Source of the DNA: Paenibacillus xylanivorans
GTDB taxonomy: Bacteria > Bacillota > Bacilli > Paenibacillales > Paenibacillaceae
Reading direction: 5' to 3'
Length of the DNA: 64,000 nucleotides
Assembly (NCBI RefSeq): GCF_001280595.1
Contig: NZ_LITU01000059.1
Location: 462,117 to 526,116 of the forward strand
In this document: positions 26,553-34,749 of the stretch, piece after piece
Layout: each line of letters opens with the position of its first letter
Numbering within the stretch: position 1 is the first letter of the stretch
Made by a program: the position numbers and the translations under genes
The notes under the pieces: generated by a model
Told to the model about the DNA's origin: nothing
Database searches by the model: none
Seen by the model: the letters and a program-made list of their open reading frames with translations, nothing else

Positions 26553-26614
26553 AAAACAGGTATGTCGTTTACATGAAGGGAGAAGGCCCTCAAGGTAAAT
26601 GCATGCCTGTTTAT
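26553..26614. terminator. Hairpin between the remnant and the next gene
   Basis: AAACAGGTATG and CATGCCTGTTT pair over 11 bp (one G-T) with a loop of about 40 bases. On the minus strand it lies just after the 26632-27177 gene stop. Confidence 0.5.
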
Positions 26615-26631
26615 GTTTATGATTTCTCATT

Positions 26632-27177
26632 TTAATGTAAAGCCCCCGAGTAGGTTTCCATCAGTTCATTAGAGAGCTGAATGGCTTCGGAACGATTCGT
26701 TGCGGGCATGGAGAGCATGAGCCCATCTTCGGAGCTCCAGCTTTTACTGTTCTGCTCTCCGCTTGAATCCTCCTCCGAAATGGCGATGGTGAGTTTGCTG
26801 AATGCACGATCTACGAATAGTGTTCCGTATAGGAAGATACCCGTTTTCCCATTTTCATAAATGAAGTATTCCATCAATCCGTATCCCTCGTGAAAACGAA
26901 TTTTGAGCATCTTTTGATCTTCGGGTACAGGGAAAGGCTCACCTTCAATATCAATAGTTCCTCTGAATATGTAATCACCCGAGGTCGTTAGATAACGCTT
27001 GCCATTCATCTTGATATGAACCGTTTGCTCTGGCTCCCTGTTGTCTTCTCCCCCCAGCCGATACTTTACACCCACACCAACAAGATGGATCGTTCTGGGC
27101 AGAAACAGAAGAACTACACTGATCACAATCATTAATACCCAGATGGCAAGAACGATCGAAATGATTTTTTTCTTCAT
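26632..27177 (-). CDS. Membrane-anchored hypothetical protein
   Basis: 181 residues. One N-terminal membrane helix (ISIVLAIWVLMIVISVVLLFL, about 5-26), then an extracellular domain predicted to be mostly beta, with VHIKMNGKRYLTTSGDYIFRG near 54-74 and FHEGYGLMEYFIYENGKTGIFLYGTLFVD near 96-124. No family recognised. ATG 27177 has GAGGAG seven bases upstream. It lies 24 bp after the lipoprotein gene, so the two probably form an operon and may work together at the cell surface. Confidence 0.7.
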   Translation of the reverse strand: MKKKIISIVLAIWVLMIVISVVLLFLPRTIHLVGVGVKYRLGGEDNREPEQTVHIKMNGKRYLTTSGDYIFRGTIDIEGEPFPVPEDQKMLKIRFHEGYGLMEYFIYENGKTGIFLYGTLFVDRAFSKLTIAISEEDSSGEQNSKSWSSEDGLMLSMPATNRSEAIQLSNELMETYSGALH

Positions 27178-27201
27178 GGTCCATCTCCTCAACTCATCGG
27201 T

Positions 27202-27567
27202 CTACAATTTTTGAAGATATACTGTCTCTTCCTGATCTTCATTCCATTGAATATGGACAGGGATGGGAAAGTCTTCATTCTCCAGATATTTCGGACCCGA
27301 GGCGTGCTTAATATCCCGGAAAGGTGTACCTAGATCTTCTTCCAATCCGCTTGCCGCTAGATCTTTACCGCCAAATTGATAACCAACATCTTTCACCATA
27401 TTTTCGTCACCGATGTATCGGATCGTAAATTCAACCATACCGGTTTGAAACCTGTTGGTGACCACAACTTTCCAATGTTCGCTTTCCCCATTCAGAGATA
27501 TGATCCTGTCAGAACATCCTACGAGAATAAACAAGAGCACAACAATAGCCAAGTACTTAATCTTCAT
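27202..27567 (-). CDS. Small lipoprotein of unknown function
   Basis: 121 residues. Signal MKIKYLAIVVLLFILVGC puts the lipidated Cys at 18; the mature part has beta-strand character (HWKVVVTNRF, GMVEFTIRYIGD, FPIPVHIQW, EETVYLQKL). No family recognised, though the IRYIG...WNEDQEETVYL pattern is common in Bacillus-type lipoproteins of immunoglobulin-like fold. ATG 27567 follows AAGGAG. First gene of a likely two-gene operon. Confidence 0.72.
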   Translation of the reverse strand: MKIKYLAIVVLLFILVGCSDRIISLNGESEHWKVVVTNRFQTGMVEFTIRYIGDENMVKDVGYQFGGKDLAASGLEEDLGTPFRDIKHASGPKYLENEDFPIPVHIQWNEDQEETVYLQKL

Positions 27568-27743
27568 TTTCTCTCTCCTTATCAAAGATGGTACATGAAT
27601 TAATTACAAATTATAACATATAAATCACTCACATAACTGTTTAAAGCAATCCTTTTGCTTCTCATTCCGGCAATGAATCAAGTTTATGCTCACAGATGTT
27701 TTTAAAGCGCACGGCTGAAATTAGCACAACATATTGCATACAA

Positions 27744-27772
27744 CAAAAAAACCGGCCACCTTGTGACCGATT
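27744..27772 (-). terminator. Terminator downstream of the interrupted gene
   Basis: On the minus strand AATCGGTCA pairs with TGGCCGGTT and is followed by TTTTTT. It lies about 50 bp beyond the second stop (27824) of the gene described next. Confidence 0.8.
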
Positions 27773-27823
27773 CAATCAGCTCCTCGGGGAGCGTTGGCGT
27801 ATATGTGTGAATGACAAGTAGCC

Positions 27824-28279
27824 CTATGATTGATACTGCTTAATGATGCGCCAGAACGAATCCTTCGGCTGTAGCTGCTGATCGAACACAAAAGGCCAGT
27901 TTTTGCGTCCACGCACGTAGAAATTGTCCGGTTACAACTTGTCCACCTGTAATAATGTTACCGGCTTCACCGTACAAGCTGGACTGATCTGCTCCTCCGT
28001 CAGTATGTTCAGCTTGATGAGGCTTTTCAGCTTATGACTGTCCACCTTGGACAGCAGTCGCCAGATGTCCGGATCGGGAAGGGAAGCGTATAGCTTCTGA
28101 TCATCATATTCCTTGCGGTGCTGAAGCACCGCTTTTACGGCGTATCCGCCAACTTGTGTCTCATAGACGCCCTGCTCCTCACAATACCCGACAATCTCAT
28201 CTCGTAACACAGATAATCGTTGTTCAATTTCTTTTTGCAGCTGTTTCAGTTCAAAATAAGTTTGCACCTTCTGTTCCAT
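27824..28279 (-). pseudogene. Hypothetical gene interrupted by an in-frame TAA (or two-part gene)
   Basis: ATG 28279 (after GAGGAG) opens a 115-codon frame: a helical start (QTYFELKQLQKEIEQRLSVLRDEI) then YCEEQGVYETQVGGYAVKAV and DPDIWRLLSKVDSHKLKSLIK. It stops with TAA at 27932-27934. The same frame then continues without a break for 35 codons: PDNFYVRGRKNWPFVFDQQ, then LQPKDSFWRIIKQYQS and TAG at 27824. The tail looks like real protein and the terminator lies beyond it, so a CAA-to-TAA nonsense change is likely. No family recognised. Confidence 0.6.
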
Positions 28280-28335
28280 ACCTATCACGCTCCTCTATAC
28301 CATAGGTATGCATCGAAGGGCGGTTTAGGACAGTA

Positions 28336-29202
28336 CTACAACAGTTCATGATTTAAATATGAATTATTGCCAATAATCTTTTTAATCCGTTGCATCACAT
28401 CTGGACCCATGGGTACATTAGCCACTCGCTTTAACAGAATCCAACGCAAACAAGCCATCGCTTCAAAAATCTCTGTATCGTCCGGTGTGTATTCCGTCAG
28501 ACTCTTGAATAGAGCACTGTACATCTTACCGTTTCGTTCCCCCGCATATATCGTCATCAAAAAAATGGACCACGCTATATCGTACCTCGGATCACCGAGC
28601 TGCCCATTCGTCCAATCGATGATCGTATATTGATCATCTTCCTCCAGAATATTTCCCAGGTTATAATCACCGTGGATCAAATGATCCTGCCTAAACTCAG
28701 TCCGTTGAAGTAGGCTCGTCAGGATCTGATAGATATCCTCATGCAGTTCAATGGAGGGAAAGAAATATCCAACGAAGTCATATTGTGATATGAAATTTGC
28801 ATCCGTCTTATCCGTATCATCATTTACATCATAGCCATGGACCTTAATTAACATTTGAGCCAAATGCTCCAGCTTGGTTTTGCTTAACTTGGCTATAGGC
28901 TCCCCGTCATAACTCGTTAAGAGAACCTGATTAGAATCCACATCCATGCCCCAACCGTACGGTTTGGAGACTTGTATTCCCCTCTGGTTTAGTTCAGATA
29001 AAAGTTCATACTGGCTGCGAATATCGGGTTTGGAGTCCTTGTTCCATATCTTTAACACATAAGAGTGATCGTTGCATTCTATCTTCACAACATCTGCCTC
29101 CAGCCCCGGTGACAGAGGAAGCAACTTGTATGGTTTTCCAAGTAGGCAGCGAATCTCTTCATTCAAATCAACCCAACGGATACTTTCCAAAGATATAATC
29201 AT
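28336..29202 (-). CDS. Aminoglycoside phosphotransferase-family (APH) kinase-like protein
   Basis: 288 residues with the APH/choline-kinase fold. Nucleotide-lobe Lys in SYVLKIWNK near 47-55; catalytic loop HGDYNLGNIL near 177 (Asp base); metal-binding IDWTNGQLGDPRYDIAW near 192. Such enzymes phosphorylate antibiotics or small metabolites; the acceptor is not evident here. ATG follows GAAGGG. It sits in a run of small accessory genes without clear operon structure. Confidence 0.87.
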   Translation of the reverse strand: MIISLESIRWVDLNEEIRCLLGKPYKLLPLSPGLEADVVKIECNDHSYVLKIWNKDSKPDIRSQYELLSELNQRGIQVSKPYGWGMDVDSNQVLLTSYDGEPIAKLSKTKLEHLAQMLIKVHGYDVNDDTDKTDANFISQYDFVGYFFPSIELHEDIYQILTSLLQRTEFRQDHLIHGDYNLGNILEEDDQYTIIDWTNGQLGDPRYDIAWSIFLMTIYAGERNGKMYSALFKSLTEYTPDDTEIFEAMACLRWILLKRVANVPMGPDVMQRIKKIIGNNSYLNHELL

Positions 29203-29260
29203 TTTGCCCGACCCTTCTTTGTGAATTTAGAAATAACGGTATCTGATACTCCATTAATCT

Positions 29261-29689
29261 TTATAATGATTTATCAAAAACCTTCTGCCACTTCTTCTCT
29301 TCATATCCGATGGCAATATAGAACTGATGCGCATCTTCCCTTATCCCGCTTGATCGCACCCTGATTTTGTTAAACCCGTTCATCCGTGCCCATTTCTCAC
29401 ATTCGCTCATGATCTTTTTACCGATTCCCGCACCTCTATGATGCTCATCGACAACCAAGCCACCAATCTCGGCAAAAGGGGCACTCTCGATAGAATGTCT
29501 TCCCTGTACGTGCCCCCAACCCACAACAAGGGAATCGATCTCAGCTACGCAAACATAATGATCGGTCATTGAGCTTAGTCGATTCAACCTTTCGATGATC
29601 TCTTCTGTTGTACTGGTGTAACCCAGTTGATAGGATAATTGGCTAATCCCCTCGCCATCCCCAATTCTAGCTTCTCTGCAATGAATCAT
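29261..29689 (-). CDS. GNAT family N-acetyltransferase
   Basis: 142 residues. Acetyl-CoA motif EIGGLVVDEHHRGAGIGKKIMSECEKWARMNG near 73-103, followed by the strand KIRVRSSGIREDAHQFY and IGYEEKKWQKVFDKSL at the end. Similar to Bacillus GNATs active on small amines. ATG follows AAAGGAG. Lies 17 bp after the DinB gene, so probably the second gene of a pair. Confidence 0.88.
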   Translation of the reverse strand: MIHCREARIGDGEGISQLSYQLGYTSTTEEIIERLNRLSSMTDHYVCVAEIDSLVVGWGHVQGRHSIESAPFAEIGGLVVDEHHRGAGIGKKIMSECEKWARMNGFNKIRVRSSGIREDAHQFYIAIGYEEKKWQKVFDKSL

Positions 29690-29706
29690 ATTGTCTCCTT
29701 TTCACT

Positions 29707-30189
29707 CTAGTTGTCAGGTGTAATAAGGCCTTTACCAATGAAATTGGCAGACACAGGCTTCTTGTCCAGTTCTCTGGACCATACCGATAATTGCCCCATA
29801 TGGTGAATCTCATGAGCAATCACGTGACGCATCACTTCTCCCCACGATTCCTTGACGACGGTGCTATCCAATTCAGGATCGATGTAAGGTCTCTTTTCCA
29901 TGCTAGGATCCCAGGATAGAACAAATGTCTCCACATCGGGTCGCAGCTTGCGCTCGAACTGTCTCACAGCTTCCAGTGTCTTATAGTCTTCAAAATTCTC
30001 CATACCATCCGGTTTGCCCTGCAATACTTGGAGCCAACTCCACTCTACATCAATGATATGAAAAAACGTTTGCAATATATTGCCTACTCCGCCTGTTCGA
30101 GGCCTAAGCAGCTCTTCAAGCGGTACATCCTCACACCACTGAAACCATTGCTCACGCACGATCCAGTTATAACGAAAGAAAGATTCCAT
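29707..30189 (-). CDS. DinB-family protein
   Basis: 160 residues forming the DinB/YfiT four-helix bundle. The presumed metal ligands are in FFHIIDVEWSW near 42 and HEIHHMGQLSVW near 127-138 (HxxxH pattern). The family includes bacillithiol-dependent transferases and damage-inducible proteins; the exact reaction is unknown. ATG follows AAAGGAGA. Probably co-transcribed with the GNAT gene that follows. Confidence 0.87.
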   Translation of the reverse strand: MESFFRYNWIVREQWFQWCEDVPLEELLRPRTGGVGNILQTFFHIIDVEWSWLQVLQGKPDGMENFEDYKTLEAVRQFERKLRPDVETFVLSWDPSMEKRPYIDPELDSTVVKESWGEVMRHVIAHEIHHMGQLSVWSRELDKKPVSANFIGKGLITPDN

Positions 30190-30206
30190 TCAGCCATTCT
30201 CCTTTA

Positions 30207-30344
30207 CTACTCATGCGTTTTAAGTGTTTTGATCAGTTCCATATTGGCAAAAGTTTTGTCCGAATGTTCACGCTCTCCGTAAATCCCGCTAATCTGATCA
30301 AATCCCGATTTGGTCCAAAATCGTAATGCAGGCAATCGTGCTTT
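30207..30344 (-). pseudogene. C-terminal fragment of a GNAT acetyltransferase
   Basis: Minus-strand frame reads ARLPALRFWTKSGFDQ, ISGIYGEREHSDK and TFANMELIKTLKTHE before TAG at 30207. The LRFWTKSGF segment is the usual last motif of GNAT enzymes. A stop lies just upstream at 30345, and the acetyl-CoA motif is missing, so only the last third of the gene remains. Confidence 0.7.
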
Positions 30345-30372
30345 CTATGATAACCCACGATATGGTAAAAAC

Positions 30373-30397
30373 AAAAGAGCCGCGATCGTCGCAGCTC
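30373..30397 (-). terminator. Terminator of the 30399-31217 gene pair
   Basis: On the minus strand GAGCTGCG pairs with CGCGGCTC and is followed by TTTT, directly after the stop at 30399. Confidence 0.75.
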
Positions 30398-30398
30398 C

Positions 30399-30683
30399 CT
30401 ACTCTTTTAGCGTTGTCATTCTCTTCTTTACATAGAGTAAAACATGAATTCCAGCGTAAATAAACAGGACATTAAATAAATACAGTAGAGCATTCACATA
30501 TACAGTGGAAAGGAACCAGATCGTATCATCAGGTTTCTTATAGTGATAATCAGTAAAGAATCGCAATGGAAAACCATACTCTGTTCGTAAAGGCCCCTCC
30601 GTATAGACTTTTCCTGGAATGAAAATGACTGCTAACACTGCAAGCCAGGCTGAAAGATTAAATATTCTTTTATTAAACGTCAA
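30399..30683 (-). CDS. Small membrane protein, unknown
   Basis: 94 residues with two hydrophobic helices (about 10-24 and 59-84), separated by a polar loop containing GFPLRFFTDYHYKKPDDTIWFLS. It uses a TTG start just four bases after the TGA of the isochorismatase-like gene, which suggests translational coupling. No family recognised; some Paenibacillus two-helix proteins look similar. Confidence 0.62.
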   Translation of the reverse strand: MTFNKRIFNLSAWLAVLAVIFIPGKVYTEGPLRTEYGFPLRFFTDYHYKKPDDTIWFLSTVYVNALLYLFNVLFIYAGIHVLLYVKKRMTTLKE

Positions 30684-30689
30684 TTCATC

Positions 30690-31217
30690 TCATCCATTCA
30701 TTACATTTTCGGTACCCACCACATTCGCAAACATGCTGAGAACCGAATTGTGGTGTTCTATAATCTGCTCAGCTTGAAGAATGTTGGAATTCCATGTGCT
30801 ATGAGCATCACGAACCAAGGTTACTGCATAGCCAAGGCTACTTGCTCTGCGGCAAGTCGTATCCACGCATATCTCCGTCTGCATGCCAGTCAGAATAAGA
30901 TCCTTCACTTCGTTTTCTTGTAATTTCAGATTCAGATCTGTTTCGTGAAACGAATCCGGTGTCTGCTTTTCAATAACAAGGTCACCAGTGATCGGCGCAA
31001 TGGACGGGTGAATCGCCCAACCTGCCGTTCCACGTTCAAGGGGGCTCCCTGCTCCCTCACTGTGTTGAATGTAGATGACGGAGTGACCTTTTTGCCGAGC
31101 CTTGGAAATTAAATGTTGTATTCTCTGAAGCAATAAGTCCCCCTGATATACAGGATCTGATTCATCGAACATGGCTACCTGAACATCGATTACAAGAAGT
31201 GCACAGTGGGTTGGCAT
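30690..31217 (-). CDS. Isochorismatase-like cysteine hydrolase
   Basis: 175 residues. The catalytic triad of the family is visible: Asp in LLVIDVQVAMFD near 10, Lys in LVIEKQTPDSF near 81, and nucleophilic Cys in TGMQTEICVDTTCRRA near 116. Members hydrolyse amides such as nicotinamide or N-carbamoyl compounds, or isochorismate. The substrate is not apparent. ATG follows AGGAGG. First gene of a likely pair with the small membrane protein. Confidence 0.88.
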   Translation of the reverse strand: MPTHCALLVIDVQVAMFDESDPVYQGDLLLQRIQHLISKARQKGHSVIYIQHSEGAGSPLERGTAGWAIHPSIAPITGDLVIEKQTPDSFHETDLNLKLQENEVKDLILTGMQTEICVDTTCRRASSLGYAVTLVRDAHSTWNSNILQAEQIIEHHNSVLSMFANVVGTENVMNG

Positions 31218-31264
31218 CTTATATTCCTCCTGAATAATGATATTAAATCAGCACTTTGTTATAA

Positions 31265-31687
31265 CTACGCCTTCCGTTTTCGCACCTTTAACAAACTTTC
31301 CAATCCCAGATCGATCAACACAAATATTATAGCAGCAAGGACAGCAAATAAGGTCAAAACTATCGACTCTTTAAAATTTAAATTTTCTTCTCCAGCGCCC
31401 ATGAGCAAATAATAGATATACATCCCTAGGACTCCAGCACATGCGTAGCCCAGTATCCTCGTACTTAGATATAAGACATGATTGACGAATTGAATTCGGC
31501 TCAACAAATAGTCCAGCAATAGGGATAAAGGTAGCCCGATAAATAAGATCAAGGGAGCCGCGTATACAAGATAAGCAATAATATAAAAATCAAAGCTATA
31601 GGATTCATTCATGGATATTATACTTGCAGCTAATGTAAAACAAATGATGGTTAGAACGGTCGTTAGCAGCTTTCTTCCAATGTTCAT
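31265..31687 (-). CDS. Integral membrane protein, unknown
   Basis: 140 residues, four predicted membrane helices (about 8-24, 32-53, 73-93, 105-128), nothing polar enough for a catalytic domain. The end LGLESLLKVRKRKA is basic, so the C-terminus is probably cytoplasmic. No family recognised. The ATG has GGAG seven bases upstream. It lies between the GrpB and hydrolase genes on the same strand. Confidence 0.6.
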   Translation of the reverse strand: MNIGRKLLTTVLTIICFTLAASIISMNESYSFDFYIIAYLVYAAPLILFIGLPLSLLLDYLLSRIQFVNHVLYLSTRILGYACAGVLGMYIYYLLMGAGEENLNFKESIVLTLFAVLAAIIFVLIDLGLESLLKVRKRKA

Positions 31688-31728
31688 TTCACCACTCCAA
31701 TTAGGTTACTTGTATCCATTGAATGTTC

Positions 31729-32274
31729 CTATGCATCAGATTTTGCCGGTTGCCATCCGATTTCTTGGGACCAAATATGAGCCTTCTCTAATATGCTCCA
31801 CACCATCGGTCCTTTGCCTTCCACATACTTGGGTCGCTGGTCTTTGTATAATGCCATAAGCCTGTGCTTCTCTTCCGCATAGTTCAATCGCTCCTCTGGA
31901 TGTTCCCTCAAATAATCTCTAAAAAGCAAGTTCATCTGCTCAGAGAAACTCCCTGCTTGTCTTACGTGTACATGTGTTCTCCTGCTTCCGGGTATTTCGC
32001 GAAAATATCGCTTGGTTTTATCCGGATTTTCTTCTCTGAATACGAAGCCGACCGCTTCGATTTCATGCTTGTAGTTAAGCAAACCATCATAATTAGTTAC
32101 GGAAATTTGTATATCTATGATTGGCTTGGCATCCATTCCGACGATGGAAGTTGATCCGACATGGTCAATCCGCACTGCCGTTTCTCCCAATGCTTCTCTT
32201 AATGTCATCCCCGTTTCGAGGAACATCTGCCTCCAGGCAGCATCATACGTTGCAATTCTCCATTGATCTTCCAT
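31729..32274 (-). CDS. GrpB-family protein (nucleotidyltransferase-like)
   Basis: 181 residues. The motif RIDHVGSTSIVGMDAKPIIDIQI near 36-58 defines the GrpB family, which belongs to the nucleotidyltransferase superfamily. Some members are fused to dephospho-CoA kinase. The second conserved block is FREIPGSRRTHVHVRQAGSFSEQMNLLFRDYLREHPE. Function unknown, possibly an accessory resistance-type enzyme. ATG follows GGGAGGA. Confidence 0.9.
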   Translation of the reverse strand: MEDQWRIATYDAAWRQMFLETGMTLREALGETAVRIDHVGSTSIVGMDAKPIIDIQISVTNYDGLLNYKHEIEAVGFVFREENPDKTKRYFREIPGSRRTHVHVRQAGSFSEQMNLLFRDYLREHPEERLNYAEEKHRLMALYKDQRPKYVEGKGPMVWSILEKAHIWSQEIGWQPAKSDA

Positions 32275-32384
32275 ATAGTCCTCCCTTATGCGTCTAATCC
32301 AGCTATATGATTAACAACAAGGCCTCGTATACTTTTGTTATATTTTTAGATTATTTAATTCGCAATAAAGGTATTATCCGGAAA

Positions 32385-32954
32385 CTAATAACCATCATTA
32401 TCTACAACAAGTTTAATTTGTTTGTTTAAATCAATAATATATTCGTATACATCATCTATATTTACTATACCTTCGATCTTCGTCCTCAATAGATTAATGA
32501 TAAAATTGCTATCATTCTCTCTCAGCCTTATATCATTTAAATAGTTATCATTATAATCATTAATAAAATCTAATTTGTTCTTATAAAATCGAAATCGTTC
32601 CAATACATATATTTCCTTAAGATTAATGAACAAAGCCAACAAATCCTTAAGATTTCTGGCCACTAAAGTTACTTGGTTACCAGCTGCCATAGGCTGAATA
32701 AAAATAATAGGAGCTTCTTCCAGATCAGTAAAGGATCCGTTAAACGCATAAAAAGCAAAGTGGTCACCATTTGCTCCTGTTCTACCAAATATGATTGCAT
32801 CATCTGGCGTACAGTAGTATCTATCCTCATCATTATTAAAACTAATATAAAAGCCTACAAAATCCTGGAAGGTTCCAGCATTTCGTTCACGTAGCTCCTT
32901 ATCTATTCGAACAATGTCTACTAATGATTCAGGCATTTCATATTTTATTTTCAC
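32385..32954 (-). CDS. SMI1/KNR4 (SUKH)-like protein
   Basis: 189 residues, notably A/T-rich compared with its neighbours. The central part DAIIFGRTGANGDHFAFYAFNGSFTDLEEAPIIF near 52-85 and LVARNLKDLLALFINLKEIYVLERF match my memory of Bacillus SMI1/KNR4-family proteins. SUKH proteins often serve as immunity proteins against secreted nuclease toxins, but no toxin gene is adjacent, so it may be an orphan. It starts with GTG after GAGGTG. Base composition suggests recent acquisition. Confidence 0.65.
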   Translation of the reverse strand: MKIKYEMPESLVDIVRIDKELRERNAGTFQDFVGFYISFNNDEDRYYCTPDDAIIFGRTGANGDHFAFYAFNGSFTDLEEAPIIFIQPMAAGNQVTLVARNLKDLLALFINLKEIYVLERFRFYKNKLDFINDYNDNYLNDIRLRENDSNFIINLLRTKIEGIVNIDDVYEYIIDLNKQIKLVVDNDGY

Positions 32955-33081
32955 GTTTATACACCTCTTCCTGACATCATAACTATGTACAAGTCTATCG
33001 AAAAAGCAACAGTTAGGTTAATTATATATTTAATTGGAATACCAAAAAAGAGAAGGAACAAAAGTCCCTCCCCTTACCTTT

Positions 33082-34572
33082 TCAAAGATAATCACACTTA
33101 AATTTAGAAAACTCAGCCACAGAACCTTCGCCACTAGCGTATAGACCAATGAGCACCCCTGTAAATCCCCCGGCAACTTCTGAGGAAAGGTATTTCGTCT
33201 GTGCTGTACCTAATAGGATGTCCTTGCCATCTGCATGCATAAGGAAACTGTAGCGTTCATGGCTTGCCTGTATAACCAATGTGGCATGATGATCACTTCC
33301 CAGCTCCACTTCATTTTCGACTGATTTGATATCCCCAATATTCAGACGCTCAATTACCTTATACCCGCTCTGCTCTTTGCGAATGGCCAAGTCATAATGG
33401 TGCTGTTCATCCATGTAGATGGTGATGCCTGCCTCTCCGTTCGTAAGACTGACATCAACTGAGATGGTCGCGTCAAAGTCTTTTTGACGTAGGCCAATGA
33501 ATGTCGGGGATGCTGGAACATCCAGTGTCACTTCGGTTCCTTTTAACTTTATTTTGCCTTGCTCTAACAAGTAATTTTCTGTATTTGGATGACGAAGATA
33601 ACACCATTCAAGATTCCAATCCGCGTTCTCGAACGTATAGCTTTTCTTCTCTTGTTGAATGACTGTGTCAGAGATACGATCAGTGTCAAAACTCATAAGT
33701 GTGGTACCTTTATGCCCTGCCGTAAACCAGCCCTCCTCGTCGAAGGTAACTGGCGTAAGGAATACTTCTCGGCCAAGATGATGATAGGTAAGCCATTGTC
33801 CAATCTGACGGAATCCCAAATGAAAAATCCACCAATTCACTTCCTCGTCCTGAATCAGGTCGCCATGACCAACCCCCTGCAGTTCATAACCGCCCAGATT
33901 ACGGTTGGTCAGAACAGGATTCTTGGCATAGGGCTCGAAAGGACCGGAAGGGGAATCTCCCCGCGCATAAGTGACCATATGACCGTACTCGGTTCCGCCT
34001 TCAGATGCCATGAGGTAATAGTATCCATTCATTTTATACAAATGTGGGCTTTCCAGATAGCGTCCGCCTGATCCTTGCCATACTGAACGGCTTGGGGTCT
34101 TTTTGTTACCTGTTTCAATGTCAATTTCACACTGAATGATTCCCCCAATCCCTTCATCGTCGGTCCCGTTGCTCATAAAGAAGGCCTTACCGTCTTCAAA
34201 ATACAAATCCGGATCGATTCCCCCTTGATCCACAATAATCGGTTCTGACCACTCCCCGTGTATATCCTCAGTCCATATGTAGAAATTCTGACGAGTAGTG
34301 TCATTGGTTGTGGTCATATAAAATCGCCCGTTGTTGTATCGAATTGTAGGGGCAAATACTCCACCAGAGCTGCTCACAGTCTCCAGATGAATCTGGCTTT
34401 TTCGAGTTAAACAATGACCGATTTGGGTCCAATTCAATAAATCTTTGCTTTCAAAAAGCGGGACACCCGGAAAATACTGAAAGGAACTGCACACCAGATA
34501 ATAAGTGTCATCCACCTTGCAGATGCTCGGATCTGGATAGAACCCTTTAATGACCGGATTATTGTATTTCAT
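33082..34572 (-). CDS. Glycoside hydrolase family 43 (beta-xylosidase/arabinofuranosidase type)
   Basis: 496 residues, cytoplasmic. The five-bladed propeller starts NPVIKGFYPDPSICKVDDTYYLVCSSFQYFPGVPLFESKDL, with the catalytic base Asp in YPDPS near 14, the pKa-modulating Asp in GGIDPDLYF near 127 and the general acid Glu in GRYLESPHLYK near 175. A C-terminal jelly-roll domain (from about 315) is as in XynB beta-1,4-xylosidases. ATG 34572 follows GAGGTGG. A divergent ArsR-type regulator begins 178 bp away and probably controls it. Confidence 0.92.
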   Translation of the reverse strand: MKYNNPVIKGFYPDPSICKVDDTYYLVCSSFQYFPGVPLFESKDLLNWTQIGHCLTRKSQIHLETVSSSGGVFAPTIRYNNGRFYMTTTNDTTRQNFYIWTEDIHGEWSEPIIVDQGGIDPDLYFEDGKAFFMSNGTDDEGIGGIIQCEIDIETGNKKTPSRSVWQGSGGRYLESPHLYKMNGYYYLMASEGGTEYGHMVTYARGDSPSGPFEPYAKNPVLTNRNLGGYELQGVGHGDLIQDEEVNWWIFHLGFRQIGQWLTYHHLGREVFLTPVTFDEEGWFTAGHKGTTLMSFDTDRISDTVIQQEKKSYTFENADWNLEWCYLRHPNTENYLLEQGKIKLKGTEVTLDVPASPTFIGLRQKDFDATISVDVSLTNGEAGITIYMDEQHHYDLAIRKEQSGYKVIERLNIGDIKSVENEVELGSDHHATLVIQASHERYSFLMHADGKDILLGTAQTKYLSSEVAGGFTGVLIGLYASGEGSVAEFSKFKCDYL

Positions 34573-34749
34573 TTGAGCCACCTCTTTTTCTATAATTCAC
34601 ATATTTAAGAATCCAACTTCATAAGCAGATAAAAAAATTAAACACTATCGCAATCATACTTTCAATGCATTAGAGTTGAAGGGTCAAGTTAATTTCATTA
34701 AATTAATATATATGTGATTTCAATAGACCTGGTTAGGAGATTGTTAAGG

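Noticed and set aside
24744..26600. Plus-strand frames opposite the MFS gene (25588-26046 and others)
   Set aside because: No ribosome site or family pattern; they are shadows of the minus-strand transporter.
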